From Bacteriovoracaceae bacterium (GTDB lineage: Bacteria; Bdellovibrionota; Bacteriovoracia; Bacteriovoracales; Bacteriovoracaceae): a stretch of 64,000 bases of DNA. This document shows, in pieces, positions 1 to 8,392 of this stretch (position 1 is the stretch's first letter; each line of letters starts with the position of its first letter). The translations under genes and the position numbers were made by a program. The stretch spans positions 186,001 to 250,000 of the forward strand of contig CANFVK010000002.1 in the NCBI GenBank assembly GCA_947450475.1, in the 5' to 3' direction. Below the pieces are notes generated by a model. It was given only the letters and a program-made list of their open reading frames with translations, did no database searches and was not told the origin of the DNA.

Positions 1-37
1 AACTCACTAGCTACATTCCAAATAAGTGGAGGAAATA

Positions 38-1471
38 TTGCAACCCGTCACCTTGAATAATCTTAGCCCTGAATATTTTAATCTGGATATATTTCTTGAA
101 ACTATTCCGGAAGGTATAATTATTCAAAATATTGACGGTAAAGTTCTCAAATATAACGGTGAAGCCTTGGCCATTCTCGGCATTGAAGCCTCAGAATTGC
201 AGGAGACTCATCTCTTTCATTTTGAGGAAAATCAATCCTTACAAAAAGAAAAAATATTTCCATATAAAAATCACCCGGGAATGAATTCGTTCTTTAAAGG
301 AGAATCGCAAAAAGATATGAATCTCTTTATTTTTCGTGGCGATGGTCAATCTCGATGGATATCGTTAAGTACAGTTCCTATTTTTTCCTCTAGCACCAAA
401 AAGCCCCACTTAATTCTTTGCACCTTTCGCGATGTAACTGATTCAATTAAAAAAATTAACGAGCTAAAACAAACCAAATTAATTTTTGATAACTCAAAAG
501 ATATAATGTTTTTTACGAACACAGAGGGCTATTTTAAAAAAACTAATCCTCAAATAGAAAAAAGTTTAGGCTATAAATCTTCAGAATTAAATTCCAAAAA
601 GTTTTTTGATTTTGTTCATCCTGAAGATATTAAAAAGACTGAAGCTGAGTTCTTAAAGTTTAGTAAGGGTGAACTTTCAGCACATTTTATTTGTCGTTAT
701 AAATCGAAGTTCGAAAAATATCGACTCCTCGACTGGATCATTACTTTCGACAAAGAAATAAATTTGTTTTTCTATATGGCCCGAGACATTACCGACTATC
801 ACCTTGAAGAATTAGATCTCATACACTCATCAAAAGTATTTTCTATTGGTGAAATGACAAGTGGAATCGCCTTTCTTCTTTCAAGTGAGTTGTCTCTCAT
901 TTCTACTCATATTGCTTTTTTGCAAACATTAAGTGAGCATAAAGAATTTAATCAAGAAACTTACATTAATCGCTTTAAGATAATCGAAAATTCAATTCAG
1001 AAATTAAATAACACCGCTAGAGAATTAAGCACATTTGCTAAAAAAGGGGAAGTTGAGCCAATGGCGATAATTCCCATCTTCCAAATCATCGACAAAGTCC
1101 TGACTTTAAGTAAGGAGCGTTTTAGGGTTCATGGGGTAAAGATCGAAACACTTCTCAATGCAAAATCCTCAGTCAAGTGTCGCGAATCACAAATTATTCA
1201 TGCCATTATAAATCTTCTCAATAATGCCTATACAATTGTTCATGATTTTCGTGATTGCTGGGTGCGTATTGAAACTAAAGAGAATAAAGATTTTGTTATA
1301 ATCGAAATTAGCGATAGCCAAAACATTAAAGAAATTCAAAATGCAGCGTTGTTTAAAACGGTTGGAATTTTGATGAAAGAAAATTTGGGTCATGCTCTTT
1401 TTGATTGTAGTGGGGAAAGTGCTAAATATATCGTTGAAATTCCCAAATATCATGAGGAATTAATATCTTAA
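38..1471 (+). CDS. PAS-domain histidine-kinase homologue with degenerate catalytic core
   Basis: Two PAS-like domains (about residues 18-140 and 148-260, numbered from the upstream GTG at 26) precede a histidine-kinase-like region. The H-box is recognisable as SIGEMTSGIAF (273-283), but Phe283 sits where the phospho-accepting His normally is. The N-box keeps Asn399/Asn400 in INLLNNA. The usual DxGxG box is reduced to SDSQNI (429-434) and the G2 loop is not recognisable. It has no transmembrane segment and is probably cytosolic. The TTG at 38 is preferred over the GTG at 26 because GGAGG at 28-32 lies 5 bases before it. A response regulator follows 12 bases downstream. Role inferred: a sensor or scaffold that does not autophosphorylate in the usual way. 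Confidence 0.75.
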   Translation: MQPVTLNNLSPEYFNLDIFLETIPEGIIIQNIDGKVLKYNGEALAILGIEASELQETHLFHFEENQSLQKEKIFPYKNHPGMNSFFKGESQKDMNLFIFRGDGQSRWISLSTVPIFSSSTKKPHLILCTFRDVTDSIKKINELKQTKLIFDNSKDIMFFTNTEGYFKKTNPQIEKSLGYKSSELNSKKFFDFVHPEDIKKTEAEFLKFSKGELSAHFICRYKSKFEKYRLLDWIITFDKEINLFFYMARDITDYHLEELDLIHSSKVFSIGEMTSGIAFLLSSELSLISTHIAFLQTLSEHKEFNQETYINRFKIIENSIQKLNNTARELSTFAKKGEVEPMAIIPIFQIIDKVLTLSKERFRVHGVKIETLLNAKSSVKCRESQIIHAIINLLNNAYTIVHDFRDCWVRIETKENKDFVIIEISDSQNIKEIQNAALFKTVGILMKENLGHALFDCSGESAKYIVEIPKYHEELIS

Positions 1472-1483
1472 TTCGAGGAGCTT

Positions 1484-1861
1484 ATGAATACGGAAAAATT
1501 AGAACATAATCAACGAAACATTCTTATCATTGAAGACAATAAAGATATAAAGGACTCTTTGAAACTGGCCCTTGAACTTGAAGGATATAATGTGTTTTCT
1601 GCAGAAAACGGCAAAGAAGGATTAGATCGACTTCACTCAATGCCCACACCTTGTATGATTCTGCTTGATCTCATGATGCCTGTCATGAATGGTTGGGAAT
1701 TTATGGAGGAAATGAATAAAGACATTCTTTACGCCCATATTCCCGTTGTCATAGTAAGTGCATTAACCGAAAAACAAAATGCCCCCAAGTCTGAAGGATA
1801 TATTCAAAAGCCGATCGATCTAAACAATCTAATCAGTATCGTCGAAAAGCATTGCCACTAA
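1484..1861 (+). CDS. Single-domain response regulator (CheY-like)
   Basis: This 125-residue protein is one receiver domain with no output domain. The acidic pair Glu17/Asp18, the phospho-acceptor Asp62 in LLDLMMP, Ser92 and Lys109 in the QKP motif are all in place, so it should be phosphorylatable. A strong ribosome site (CGAGGAG) precedes the ATG. It lies between a PAS kinase homologue that lacks the phospho-donor His and a patatin-like lipase, all on the same strand with short gaps. Its phosphate therefore probably comes from another kinase. The output partner is unknown. Confidence 0.9.
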   Translation: MNTEKLEHNQRNILIIEDNKDIKDSLKLALELEGYNVFSAENGKEGLDRLHSMPTPCMILLDLMMPVMNGWEFMEEMNKDILYAHIPVVIVSALTEKQNAPKSEGYIQKPIDLNNLISIVEKHCH

Positions 1862-1870
1862 TGGAGAAAT

Positions 1871-2998
1871 ATGCTGGAAAGAAAAATTGCTCTAGTCTTA
1901 AATGGTGGAGGTGCAAGAGGAAGTTATCAGTCCGGAGTACTTAGAGCGCTATATGAAATCATTAAGATGGATCAAAATCTCTTTCAAATCATTACTGGAA
2001 ACTCCGCAGGAGCTATTAATGCCATTTTCTTAGCTAGCAATGCACGAGATTGGGGAAGTGCAACTCAGTATCTTATGGATTTATGGATGAGAATAAAGCC
2101 AGAGGATGTTATCGATGTCAGTCAGTACACCATGACTCAAATGGGTGCAAAATGGGTCAAAGGATCTTTTTTAAAATCAGAACGCGATGGTGAAATCCTC
2201 AACAGCTTTTTTAATACTGATCCATTAAAAAAACTCATTAAACGAGAAATCGATTTTAATGAAATTCATCAGCTTATCCAGGAAGAACTGTTAACCGGAG
2301 TTAGTCTTTCTACCACTAACTATTTTTCTGGCTCGAATGTTATTTTTTACGATGCTGCAAAAACGGTTAAAGATTGGACCAAGAAAGATCGGCTTACAAT
2401 TCGTACTGAAATCAATTGTGATCATGTTATGGGATCTTCTGCCATACCACTTTTTTTTCCACCAACCAAAATAGGAAATAGCTTTTTTGGAGATGGCTGC
2501 ATTAGGCAAGTCACTCCCCTTTCACCATCAATTCATATGGGAGCACAGAAAATTATTACTGTTGGAATTCGACATAAAAACTCAACCGATATAATAAAAA
2601 AAATGATTGCCTCAAATTCTGAATCCCCACAAATAAGCCAAATCATAGGAGTAATGCTCAATTCAATTTTTTTGGATTCGTTAGAAGTAGATGTAGATCG
2701 GCTTCAGAAAACAAATATTATGGTCGATATCATGGGGAAAAATGCGCCCTGGCGCAATATACCGATCATTTCCTTCGTGCCCTCCCGCGATCTTGGATTA
2801 ATGACCAATGAGCTCGATAAAAAATTACCTTTTATGATGCGCTTTATTTTAAAAAACTTCGGCGTGACTGGAACATCTGGACTTGAGCTGCTTAGTTATT
2901 TAGCTTTTGATTCTTCTTATACTTCTCAAGTTTGCGAGTTAGGATACGACGATACCATGTTACGAAAAAAGGAAATACTCGATTTTATTGATAGCTAA
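1871..2998 (+). CDS. Patatin-like phospholipase
   Basis: The patatin signatures are complete. The oxyanion-hole motif GGGARG is at residues 12-17, the nucleophile elbow GNSAG has Ser45, and the DG motif of the Ser-Asp dyad has Asp208. Patatins hydrolyse acyl esters of phospholipids or neutral lipids. There is no signal peptide, so the enzyme is cytosolic or delivered by another route. Length (375 residues) is normal for a bacterial patatin with a C-terminal extension. It starts 9 bases after the response regulator stop and is probably co-transcribed with it, which suggests lipase activity or expression coupled to that signalling pair. Confidence 0.88.
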   Translation: MLERKIALVLNGGGARGSYQSGVLRALYEIIKMDQNLFQIITGNSAGAINAIFLASNARDWGSATQYLMDLWMRIKPEDVIDVSQYTMTQMGAKWVKGSFLKSERDGEILNSFFNTDPLKKLIKREIDFNEIHQLIQEELLTGVSLSTTNYFSGSNVIFYDAAKTVKDWTKKDRLTIRTEINCDHVMGSSAIPLFFPPTKIGNSFFGDGCIRQVTPLSPSIHMGAQKIITVGIRHKNSTDIIKKMIASNSESPQISQIIGVMLNSIFLDSLEVDVDRLQKTNIMVDIMGKNAPWRNIPIISFVPSRDLGLMTNELDKKLPFMMRFILKNFGVTGTSGLELLSYLAFDSSYTSQVCELGYDDTMLRKKEILDFIDS

Positions 2999-3008
2999 AA
3001 GTTAAGTT

Positions 3009-3037
3009 TTGACCTCTTTAGAGAAATATTTTATTGT
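3009..3037 (+). promoter_or_regulatory. Candidate sigma-70 promoter, possibly giving a leaderless mRNA
   Basis: TTGACC (3009-3014) and TATTGT (3032-3037) are separated by 17 bases. Transcription would begin about at the ATG at 3044. No Shine-Dalgarno sequence stands before that ATG, which fits a leaderless transcript. Base matches only. Confidence 0.35.
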
Positions 3038-3043
3038 TTTTTT

Positions 3044-3604
3044 ATGCTTTCGCTTAAAATTATTGCTAACTCATTTTTTTTAATTTCTCTAACTGAAATG
3101 GGAGATAAAACTCAACTCTTGGCATTTGTTTTGGCCACCCGTTTTAAAAAACCCTGGACCATTCTAGCTGGAATCTTTGTGGCGACAGTCTTAAACCACC
3201 TTTTAGCTGCTTCTGCCGGATTATGGATTTCACAGCTAATTTCTCCTTCAATTCTAAAGTGGATCTTATCATTTGTTTTTTTTGCATTTGCGATTTGGGT
3301 ACTGATTCCAGACAAGGAAGGAGAGGAAAAAGAAACGAATGCCCGCGGAGCTTTTCTTACTACAGTTATAACATTTTTCATGGCCGAAATGGCAGACAAA
3401 ACTCAAATTTCAACAATTTCATTGGCGGCTAAATATCATAATCTTATCTTAGTCACAATCGGAACGACTTTAGGAATGATGCTGACTGATGGCTTAGCCG
3501 TTTTTTTTGGAGATCGCATCACGAATCTAATTCCATTGCGCTGGATTCATATTTCGGCAGCCATTTTGTATGTTTTTTTGGGAGTTGGAATTCTAATCAA
3601 GTAA
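3044..3604 (+). CDS. TMEM165/GDT1 family (UPF0016) cation transporter
   Basis: This 186-residue membrane protein carries the two family-defining acidic motifs, EMGDKT at residues 18-23 and EMADKT at 115-120, each opening one half of an internal duplication. Members export Mn2+ or exchange Ca2+/H+ across membranes; the bacterial branch (MneA-type) is linked to manganese efflux. About six hydrophobic segments are visible. The ion is inferred from the family only. It is followed without a gap by ogt (stop and start read TAAATG). Confidence 0.9.
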   Translation: MLSLKIIANSFFLISLTEMGDKTQLLAFVLATRFKKPWTILAGIFVATVLNHLLAASAGLWISQLISPSILKWILSFVFFAFAIWVLIPDKEGEEKETNARGAFLTTVITFFMAEMADKTQISTISLAAKYHNLILVTIGTTLGMMLTDGLAVFFGDRITNLIPLRWIHISAAILYVFLGVGILIK

Positions 3605-4114
3605 ATGAACCAATCTTCAAAATCTTATTCAAAAATAATTCCATCTCCCATTGGTTTACTTTTTTTAGTAGCTCAGAACAATCGACTTATTTCGCTTGAT
3701 ACTGAAGCAAACCTTTTTTTTTCAAACTCCATTGAATCTACCAATAACTCTTTTTTAATAAGAGTTCAAACGCAATTAAATCAATATTTTTCAGGTAACA
3801 GGCAAACATTTAATCTCGAGCTTGGCCCAATCGGAACGCCCTTTCAATTAAAAGTTTGGAGTGCACTACTTCAAATTCCATACGGAGAAGTTTGGAGTTA
3901 TGGACAACAAGCAAAATTTATTCAATCTCCTAAAGCCTTTAGAGCAGTTGGTGGTGCTAATGGTAAAAATCCCATACCAATTATTATCCCATGCCATCGG
4001 GTGATTGGTGCCAATGGAAAATTAACGGGTTTTAGTAACGGATTGCCTATGAAGCTTAAATTGTTAGAGCTCGAAGGTCACAGCTTTGATCATTCTCTTA
4101 TTCTGCGTAAATAA
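3605..4114 (+). CDS. ogt: Methylated-DNA--protein-cysteine methyltransferase (Ogt/AGT)
   Basis: The active-site motif PCHRV carries Cys130, the suicide acceptor that removes alkyl groups from O6-alkylguanine. The helix-turn-helix arginine region (KAFRAVGGANGKNP) precedes it. Length, 169 residues, matches single-domain Ogt without an Ada domain. The ATG follows the previous stop directly, implying translational coupling with the GDT1-like gene. Its 3' end overlaps by 17 bases the convergent RlmM-like gene. Confidence 0.93.
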   Translation: MNQSSKSYSKIIPSPIGLLFLVAQNNRLISLDTEANLFFSNSIESTNNSFLIRVQTQLNQYFSGNRQTFNLELGPIGTPFQLKVWSALLQIPYGEVWSYGQQAKFIQSPKAFRAVGGANGKNPIPIIIPCHRVIGANGKLTGFSNGLPMKLKLLELEGHSFDHSLILRK

Positions 4115-5033
4115 GAAATTCTTGTTTGTGAGATGACAGCTGAGTGGCCACGACAACCTTCAGTCCCATTTTTTCTACTATGTTGAGATACATTGGAACA
4201 CGTTTCACTAAATCAAATTTCGTCATCTTCAAAGTTATAAATGCCCCTTTTAGTGAAGGCCTAATTTTTTCTACAACTTTTTCAATTTCGGCTAAAGTTC
4301 CCTCGGGGGGCAGGTTCATATCGACAAATAACCAGTGAATATGATTTTTTAGATCAAAGACTTTGAACTCTTGGATCGATGTATGATGATGATGAAAATT
4401 TGGGTGCCTTAAACAAATCTCACTCATCAGTGCTGGATCGAGACCTTCTACCTTTAGTCCTTTTTCCAAAAGTGCGTAAGTTGCTCCACCTGGGCTTGAA
4501 CCAATTTCCAATGCGTGATCACCGCTAGAAAGTTTTATGCCCGCGTATTCTAAACCATCAATCACTTTTAAATAGGCCCTCGAAGGTGCATCGGTTGGAA
4601 GAGTCGCGGATGAAAATCCTCCTGGATGAGGTGAGGTCAAAACTGTATTTTTAAATTCACCTAAATAGAATTGCTCTTTTCCTTGGGCATATACTCTTAT
4701 AATTTCTAAGGCTACTTCACCATATTTAATGCTTACTTCACGATAAATTTCGCCATCTTTTGAATAATAGCGAGTTGGTAGATCCATCTGCTTGGCTTTG
4801 TTTTCGACCTCTTCTAGTGAACCTCTCATGATAAATTTTCCAAAATGACGACAAAAAACAGGTCTTAAGGTTTTTCCTAGAACCCTAGAAGCTTTAAAAG
4901 TCAAAAAGCCATCAGTCGAATAAGCAAAACTTAACTCTGGGTAAATGAGACGAATTTCCTCTTTTAGAAAGGCTTCACTGCCAGGGTTACAAAGAAAGTA
5001 GAAAAATGTAGTGCTTGCTTGGTTTTGTGTCAT
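4098..5033 (-). CDS. RlmM-like/FtsJ-type 2'-O-methyltransferase
   Basis: An N-terminal region (FLCNPGSEAFLKEEI, residues 13-27) resembles the start of RlmM, the 23S rRNA C2498 ribose methyltransferase. A Rossmann methyltransferase domain follows, with the SAM-binding motif LEIGSSPGG (175-183). Lys156, Asp239 and Lys269 sit where the K-D-K catalytic residues of the FtsJ/RrmJ fold are expected. The protein is 311 residues, a little shorter than E. coli RlmM (about 366). No ribosome site is obvious before the ATG. The start region overlaps nothing real if the divergent radical SAM gene starts at 5057. The exact target nucleotide is not provable here. Confidence 0.75.
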   Translation of the reverse strand: MTQNQASTTFFYFLCNPGSEAFLKEEIRLIYPELSFAYSTDGFLTFKASRVLGKTLRPVFCRHFGKFIMRGSLEEVENKAKQMDLPTRYYSKDGEIYREVSIKYGEVALEIIRVYAQGKEQFYLGEFKNTVLTSPHPGGFSSATLPTDAPSRAYLKVIDGLEYAGIKLSSGDHALEIGSSPGGATYALLEKGLKVEGLDPALMSEICLRHPNFHHHHTSIQEFKVFDLKNHIHWLFVDMNLPPEGTLAEIEKVVEKIRPSLKGAFITLKMTKFDLVKRVPMYLNIVEKMGLKVVVATQLSSHKQEFLIYAE

Positions 5034-5056
5034 ATGGTGTGATAGATAGCATTAAA

Positions 5057-5926
5057 ATGGAAAAATTTAAACGCGTTTACATTGAAATAAGTAATATTTG
5101 TAATCTTCAGTGCTCTTTCTGTCCTATCGTGGACCGTGACAAGAAGATTATGGGGCTAAATCTCTTTGAAACCACTCTAACTCAAGTAGCTCCTCTTACT
5201 GAACAGGTTTGCTTACACCTCATGGGTGAACCCCTGGCACATCCTGATTTTGAAACCATCATACGAATTTGTGAAGAGCAAAAAGTTAGAGTCAATCTTA
5301 CGACTAATGCCATACTTCTTAATCGCTACGCAGACTTACTTTCTTCAAGCCCAGCTTTTCATCAAATCAATTTTTCAATTCACAGTTTCAAAGATAATTT
5401 TAAAGACAAAAGTATATCGCCTTACCTGCTTGATATATTAAATTTTTCTCAACTAGCTTTTGAGCGAAGACCCGAGCTCTATATAAACTACCGACTTTGG
5501 AATATTCTGGAAACCACCAAGCAAAATGACTCTAATAAAGACATTTTCGATGCTATTGCTGACTTTTTTAAAATCTCAATTAAAGACAATATTGACGTAA
5601 GTTCAATAAAAAGTAAGCGCATTTGGAATAGGGTATATTTACATTTTGACTCACGATTCGAGTGGCCTCACCCTCTCATGCCAAAGCAAAGTGAACGCGG
5701 TTTTTGTCACGCCCTAACCTCTCACATTGGCATTCATGCCGATGGAACAGTTGTTCCTTGCTGCCTTGATAAAGAAGCTCGACTCGAGCTTGGCAATTGT
5801 GCAACCAAAGGGCTTGAAGCTATTCTTCAGGATAAGCGTGCAAGTGCCATGCGCGAGGGTTTCCTTCAAAAAAAATTGGCAGAAGACCTCTGTCAACGTT
5901 GTACATTTATCAAGAGATTTCAGTAG
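5057..5926 (+). CDS. Radical SAM protein with SPASM-like C-terminus
   Basis: The CxxxCxxC cluster motif (Cys15, Cys19, Cys22, numbered from the ATG at 5057) binds the [4Fe-4S] cluster that cleaves SAM. The C-terminal third has further cysteines (GFCHA, VVPCC, LGNC, CQRC) in the pattern of SPASM or twitch auxiliary clusters. The HADG..VPCC segment is typical of that class. An in-frame ATG at 5015 would overlap the divergent methyltransferase gene, so 5057 is preferred. SPASM enzymes modify peptides, proteins or sugars. No precursor peptide is visible next to it, so the substrate is unknown. Confidence 0.82.
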   Translation: MEKFKRVYIEISNICNLQCSFCPIVDRDKKIMGLNLFETTLTQVAPLTEQVCLHLMGEPLAHPDFETIIRICEEQKVRVNLTTNAILLNRYADLLSSSPAFHQINFSIHSFKDNFKDKSISPYLLDILNFSQLAFERRPELYINYRLWNILETTKQNDSNKDIFDAIADFFKISIKDNIDVSSIKSKRIWNRVYLHFDSRFEWPHPLMPKQSERGFCHALTSHIGIHADGTVVPCCLDKEARLELGNCATKGLEAILQDKRASAMREGFLQKKLAEDLCQRCTFIKRFQ

Positions 5927-6009
5927 TTTAATAATTAATTAGCCCCTCCTTAAGTTTCCCCTTAAAATAACCGAGTAGAATACTTAGTAATTTGATTCAC
6001 GGGGTACTA

Positions 6010-6288
6010 ATGACTGAAGACGAATTAAAAGATAAGCGACAGGAATTTAGAGACTCAGAAGTTCAAAAGAAAATTGATAATTTTGGTGAAGAGGATAAAG
6101 CGGCCAAAGAAGCTGCTGGATCAAATGCCAAAGTTGTCATCGTCAAACGAGGCAAAAAAGGCAACTTAGGCACAATGGGTTGGACTTTGGTCATTACTCA
6201 GGCCACAGGCATACTTTTTTTCTCCACATTATTTATATTGAGCTACCTTCCTAAAACCAAGTTTATCGTCAATAAAATTCTCCCTTGA
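6010..6288 (+). CDS. Small protein with C-terminal membrane anchor
   Basis: This 92-residue protein is not recognised. The first 40 residues are highly charged and probably helical. A lysine-rich stretch (KRGKKG) follows, then one hydrophobic segment near the C-terminus (WTLVITQATGILFF onward). That fits a tail-anchored inner-membrane protein with a cytosolic N-terminus. The ATG at 6010 is chosen over a TTG at 5992 because GGGG at 6001-6004 lies at ribosome-site distance. It stands alone between the radical SAM gene and coaBC. Confidence 0.65.
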   Translation: MTEDELKDKRQEFRDSEVQKKIDNFGEEDKAAKEAAGSNAKVVIVKRGKKGNLGTMGWTLVITQATGILFFSTLFILSYLPKTKFIVNKILP

Positions 6289-6326
6289 AATTGCCAAACT
6301 CCCTCTAATTGTGAAATAAAACTCCA

Positions 6327-7550
6327 ATGAAAATACTGCTTGCCGTTTGTGGCTCAATATCTGCTTACAAGTCCCTCGATATAGCTCGAGGTCTAGTCAA
6401 CAATGGCCATAAGGTTAAAGTAATCCTAACAAAGGGTGCTCAAAATTTTGTCATTCCCCAAGTCTTCACTTATCTTGGAGTGGAAGACGTTTATCTAAAT
6501 GAAGATGACTTCAAAAATAAAAATGTTTTGCACGTCGAATTAGCGAGATGGTGCGACACCTTATCAATTGCACCACTTTCGGCTAACACTCTCTCCCGCT
6601 TGGCCCGCGGTGAAGCCAGTGATTTATTGACTTCTATTTTTCTTGCTTTAGATTCACATAAAACAATAAGTGTGTTTCCCGCTATGAACTCATTAATGCT
6701 CAAGCATCCTTTTACACAAGAAAATTTGGCAGAATTAACCAAATTGAAATCACTTAAAAATGTTTTCATTTCTCCAACCAATTCCGGAGTACTTGCATGT
6801 AATGAAATTGGAGAAGGTAAACTTCCAGATGTTTCTGAACTTATTGAACTCATTCCTATTCTCAAGACTCCTTTTGATGATGAAATGATTAGAAAAAAAA
6901 TTATCATCTCTACCGGAGCTACAATTTCTCCGATAGATCCAGTTCGATATTTAACAAATTCATCTTCCGGGATTACAGGATTTCATCTAGCCAAGTCCGC
7001 TTTGGCAAGAGGATTTGAAGTCGTAGTCATAGCTGGCAAAAATGCTTGCTCTGAATTGAATCTGTTAAGTAAACATCCTCTTTATAAACTTCAAAGGATA
7101 GTCACGGTAAGAGATATGCATCAGGCAATAGTTTCTGAAATAAAAAATGCCGATGCCTATTTCTCTGCCGCTGCGATATCAGATTGGGAATTTGACTTCG
7201 CCAGTGAAAAAATCAAAAAAGATCAAGAAAATGAATCCTTAAAAATAAATCCCGCAATAGATATATTAAAAACAATAATCGAAACAAAGTATCCAAAGTT
7301 AAAAATTATCGGTTTTGCGGCAGAAACAAATCTCAATGACGAAATCTTAATTAAGAAATTTAACTCAAAGCCTGTTGATATATTAGTGGGAACCAAAGTT
7401 GATAATGGATTAGCTACAAAATCGCTAGAACTTGGTTTTTCTGTTGAGCAAGCAATGTACCGTTTTGTAGAAAAAGGAATGGTTTCTTTTGAACACTCAT
7501 TATCAAAAGCAGAGCTAGCAGAAGTACTATTTCAAAGATTAAAGTTATGA
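6327..7550 (+). CDS. coaBC: Phosphopantothenoylcysteine decarboxylase / phosphopantothenate-cysteine ligase
   Basis: This bifunctional coenzyme A enzyme joins cysteine to 4'-phosphopantothenate and then decarboxylates the product. The N-terminal flavoprotein CoaC half (residues 1 to about 185) shows His69 in HVELARW, the PAMN motif ending at Asn121, and the catalytic Cys158 in GVLACNEIGEGK. The CoaB half begins near STGATISPIDPVR and carries the AAAISDW segment. Its stop overlaps the panC start as ATGA, so the two are translationally coupled. coaE lies 34 kb away in the same window. Confidence 0.95.
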   Translation: MKILLAVCGSISAYKSLDIARGLVNNGHKVKVILTKGAQNFVIPQVFTYLGVEDVYLNEDDFKNKNVLHVELARWCDTLSIAPLSANTLSRLARGEASDLLTSIFLALDSHKTISVFPAMNSLMLKHPFTQENLAELTKLKSLKNVFISPTNSGVLACNEIGEGKLPDVSELIELIPILKTPFDDEMIRKKIIISTGATISPIDPVRYLTNSSSGITGFHLAKSALARGFEVVVIAGKNACSELNLLSKHPLYKLQRIVTVRDMHQAIVSEIKNADAYFSAAAISDWEFDFASEKIKKDQENESLKINPAIDILKTIIETKYPKLKIIGFAAETNLNDEILIKKFNSKPVDILVGTKVDNGLATKSLELGFSVEQAMYRFVEKGMVSFEHSLSKAELAEVLFQRLKL

Positions 7551-8392
7551 TTAAAATACTGAGTACAAGATTTGAGTTTGACCAATACCGAAATAGCTTG
7601 GGACACGATTCGGTTGGGCTTGTTCCGACCATGGGAAATCTCCATGAAGGTCACCTTTCTTTATTGAAACAATCAATGCTAGAAAACATGGTTAGTGTTA
7701 TTACTATTTTTGTTAACCCTAAACAATTTGGTCCCTCTGAAGATTTTGATAGGTATCCGAGAACCCTAGAAGAAGATATCTCCAAGATTTCTCAATTAGC
7801 AATTCATTCAGATAAAGAAATCATTGTCTTTGTTCCTAAATCTATTCAAGAAATCTATCCGGAGAATTTTAATAGTGTCATCTCAATCAAGGGCATAACT
7901 CAAAAGCTTGAAGGTAGATTCAGACCAGATCATTTTGATGGTGTCTCAACAGTTGTGTATCGTCTTTTTGTTATTGTGGCGGCTAAAAATGCTTACTTTG
8001 GACAAAAAGATTTTCAGCAATGCGCGGTCATCAAACAAATGGTAAATGATCTTGAGTTGAAAATTAATATTGTTATCATGCCCATTATTCGAAACTCAGA
8101 AGGTCTTGCCCTTTCTAGCCGAAATCAATACCTCAGCGAGGATGAGCGCATAGAAGCACTAACTCTTCCAAGAACTCTACAAGCACTTGAACTGCTCATA
8201 CTCGAAGAGGGCAATTATGATACATTTGTAGCCAAAACTTTATCTGAAAACATAAAATGGGACTATTTAGAAGTACTCAACGCAGAGACATTAAATTTAC
8301 CGGATCCATTTACTAAAAAATTAGTTATCGTTGGTGCCTATCGATTAATGAGTGCAAGATTATTAGATAATAGATTGGTGCATAAATTATGA
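7547..8392 (+). CDS. panC: Pantothenate synthetase
   Basis: PanC condenses pantoate with beta-alanine using ATP. The nucleotidyl-transferase HIGH-type signature appears as VPTMGNLHEGH (residues 26-36; His33 and His36), and the second family signature appears as ALSSRNQYL. Length of 281 residues is standard. It is sandwiched between coaBC (ATGA overlap) and hflX (its stop lies within ATGATGG), giving a coupled run for vitamin B5 to CoA. panB and panD are not in the window. Confidence 0.95.
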   Translation: MIKILSTRFEFDQYRNSLGHDSVGLVPTMGNLHEGHLSLLKQSMLENMVSVITIFVNPKQFGPSEDFDRYPRTLEEDISKISQLAIHSDKEIIVFVPKSIQEIYPENFNSVISIKGITQKLEGRFRPDHFDGVSTVVYRLFVIVAAKNAYFGQKDFQQCAVIKQMVNDLELKINIVIMPIIRNSEGLALSSRNQYLSEDERIEALTLPRTLQALELLILEEGNYDTFVAKTLSENIKWDYLEVLNAETLNLPDPFTKKLVIVGAYRLMSARLLDNRLVHKL

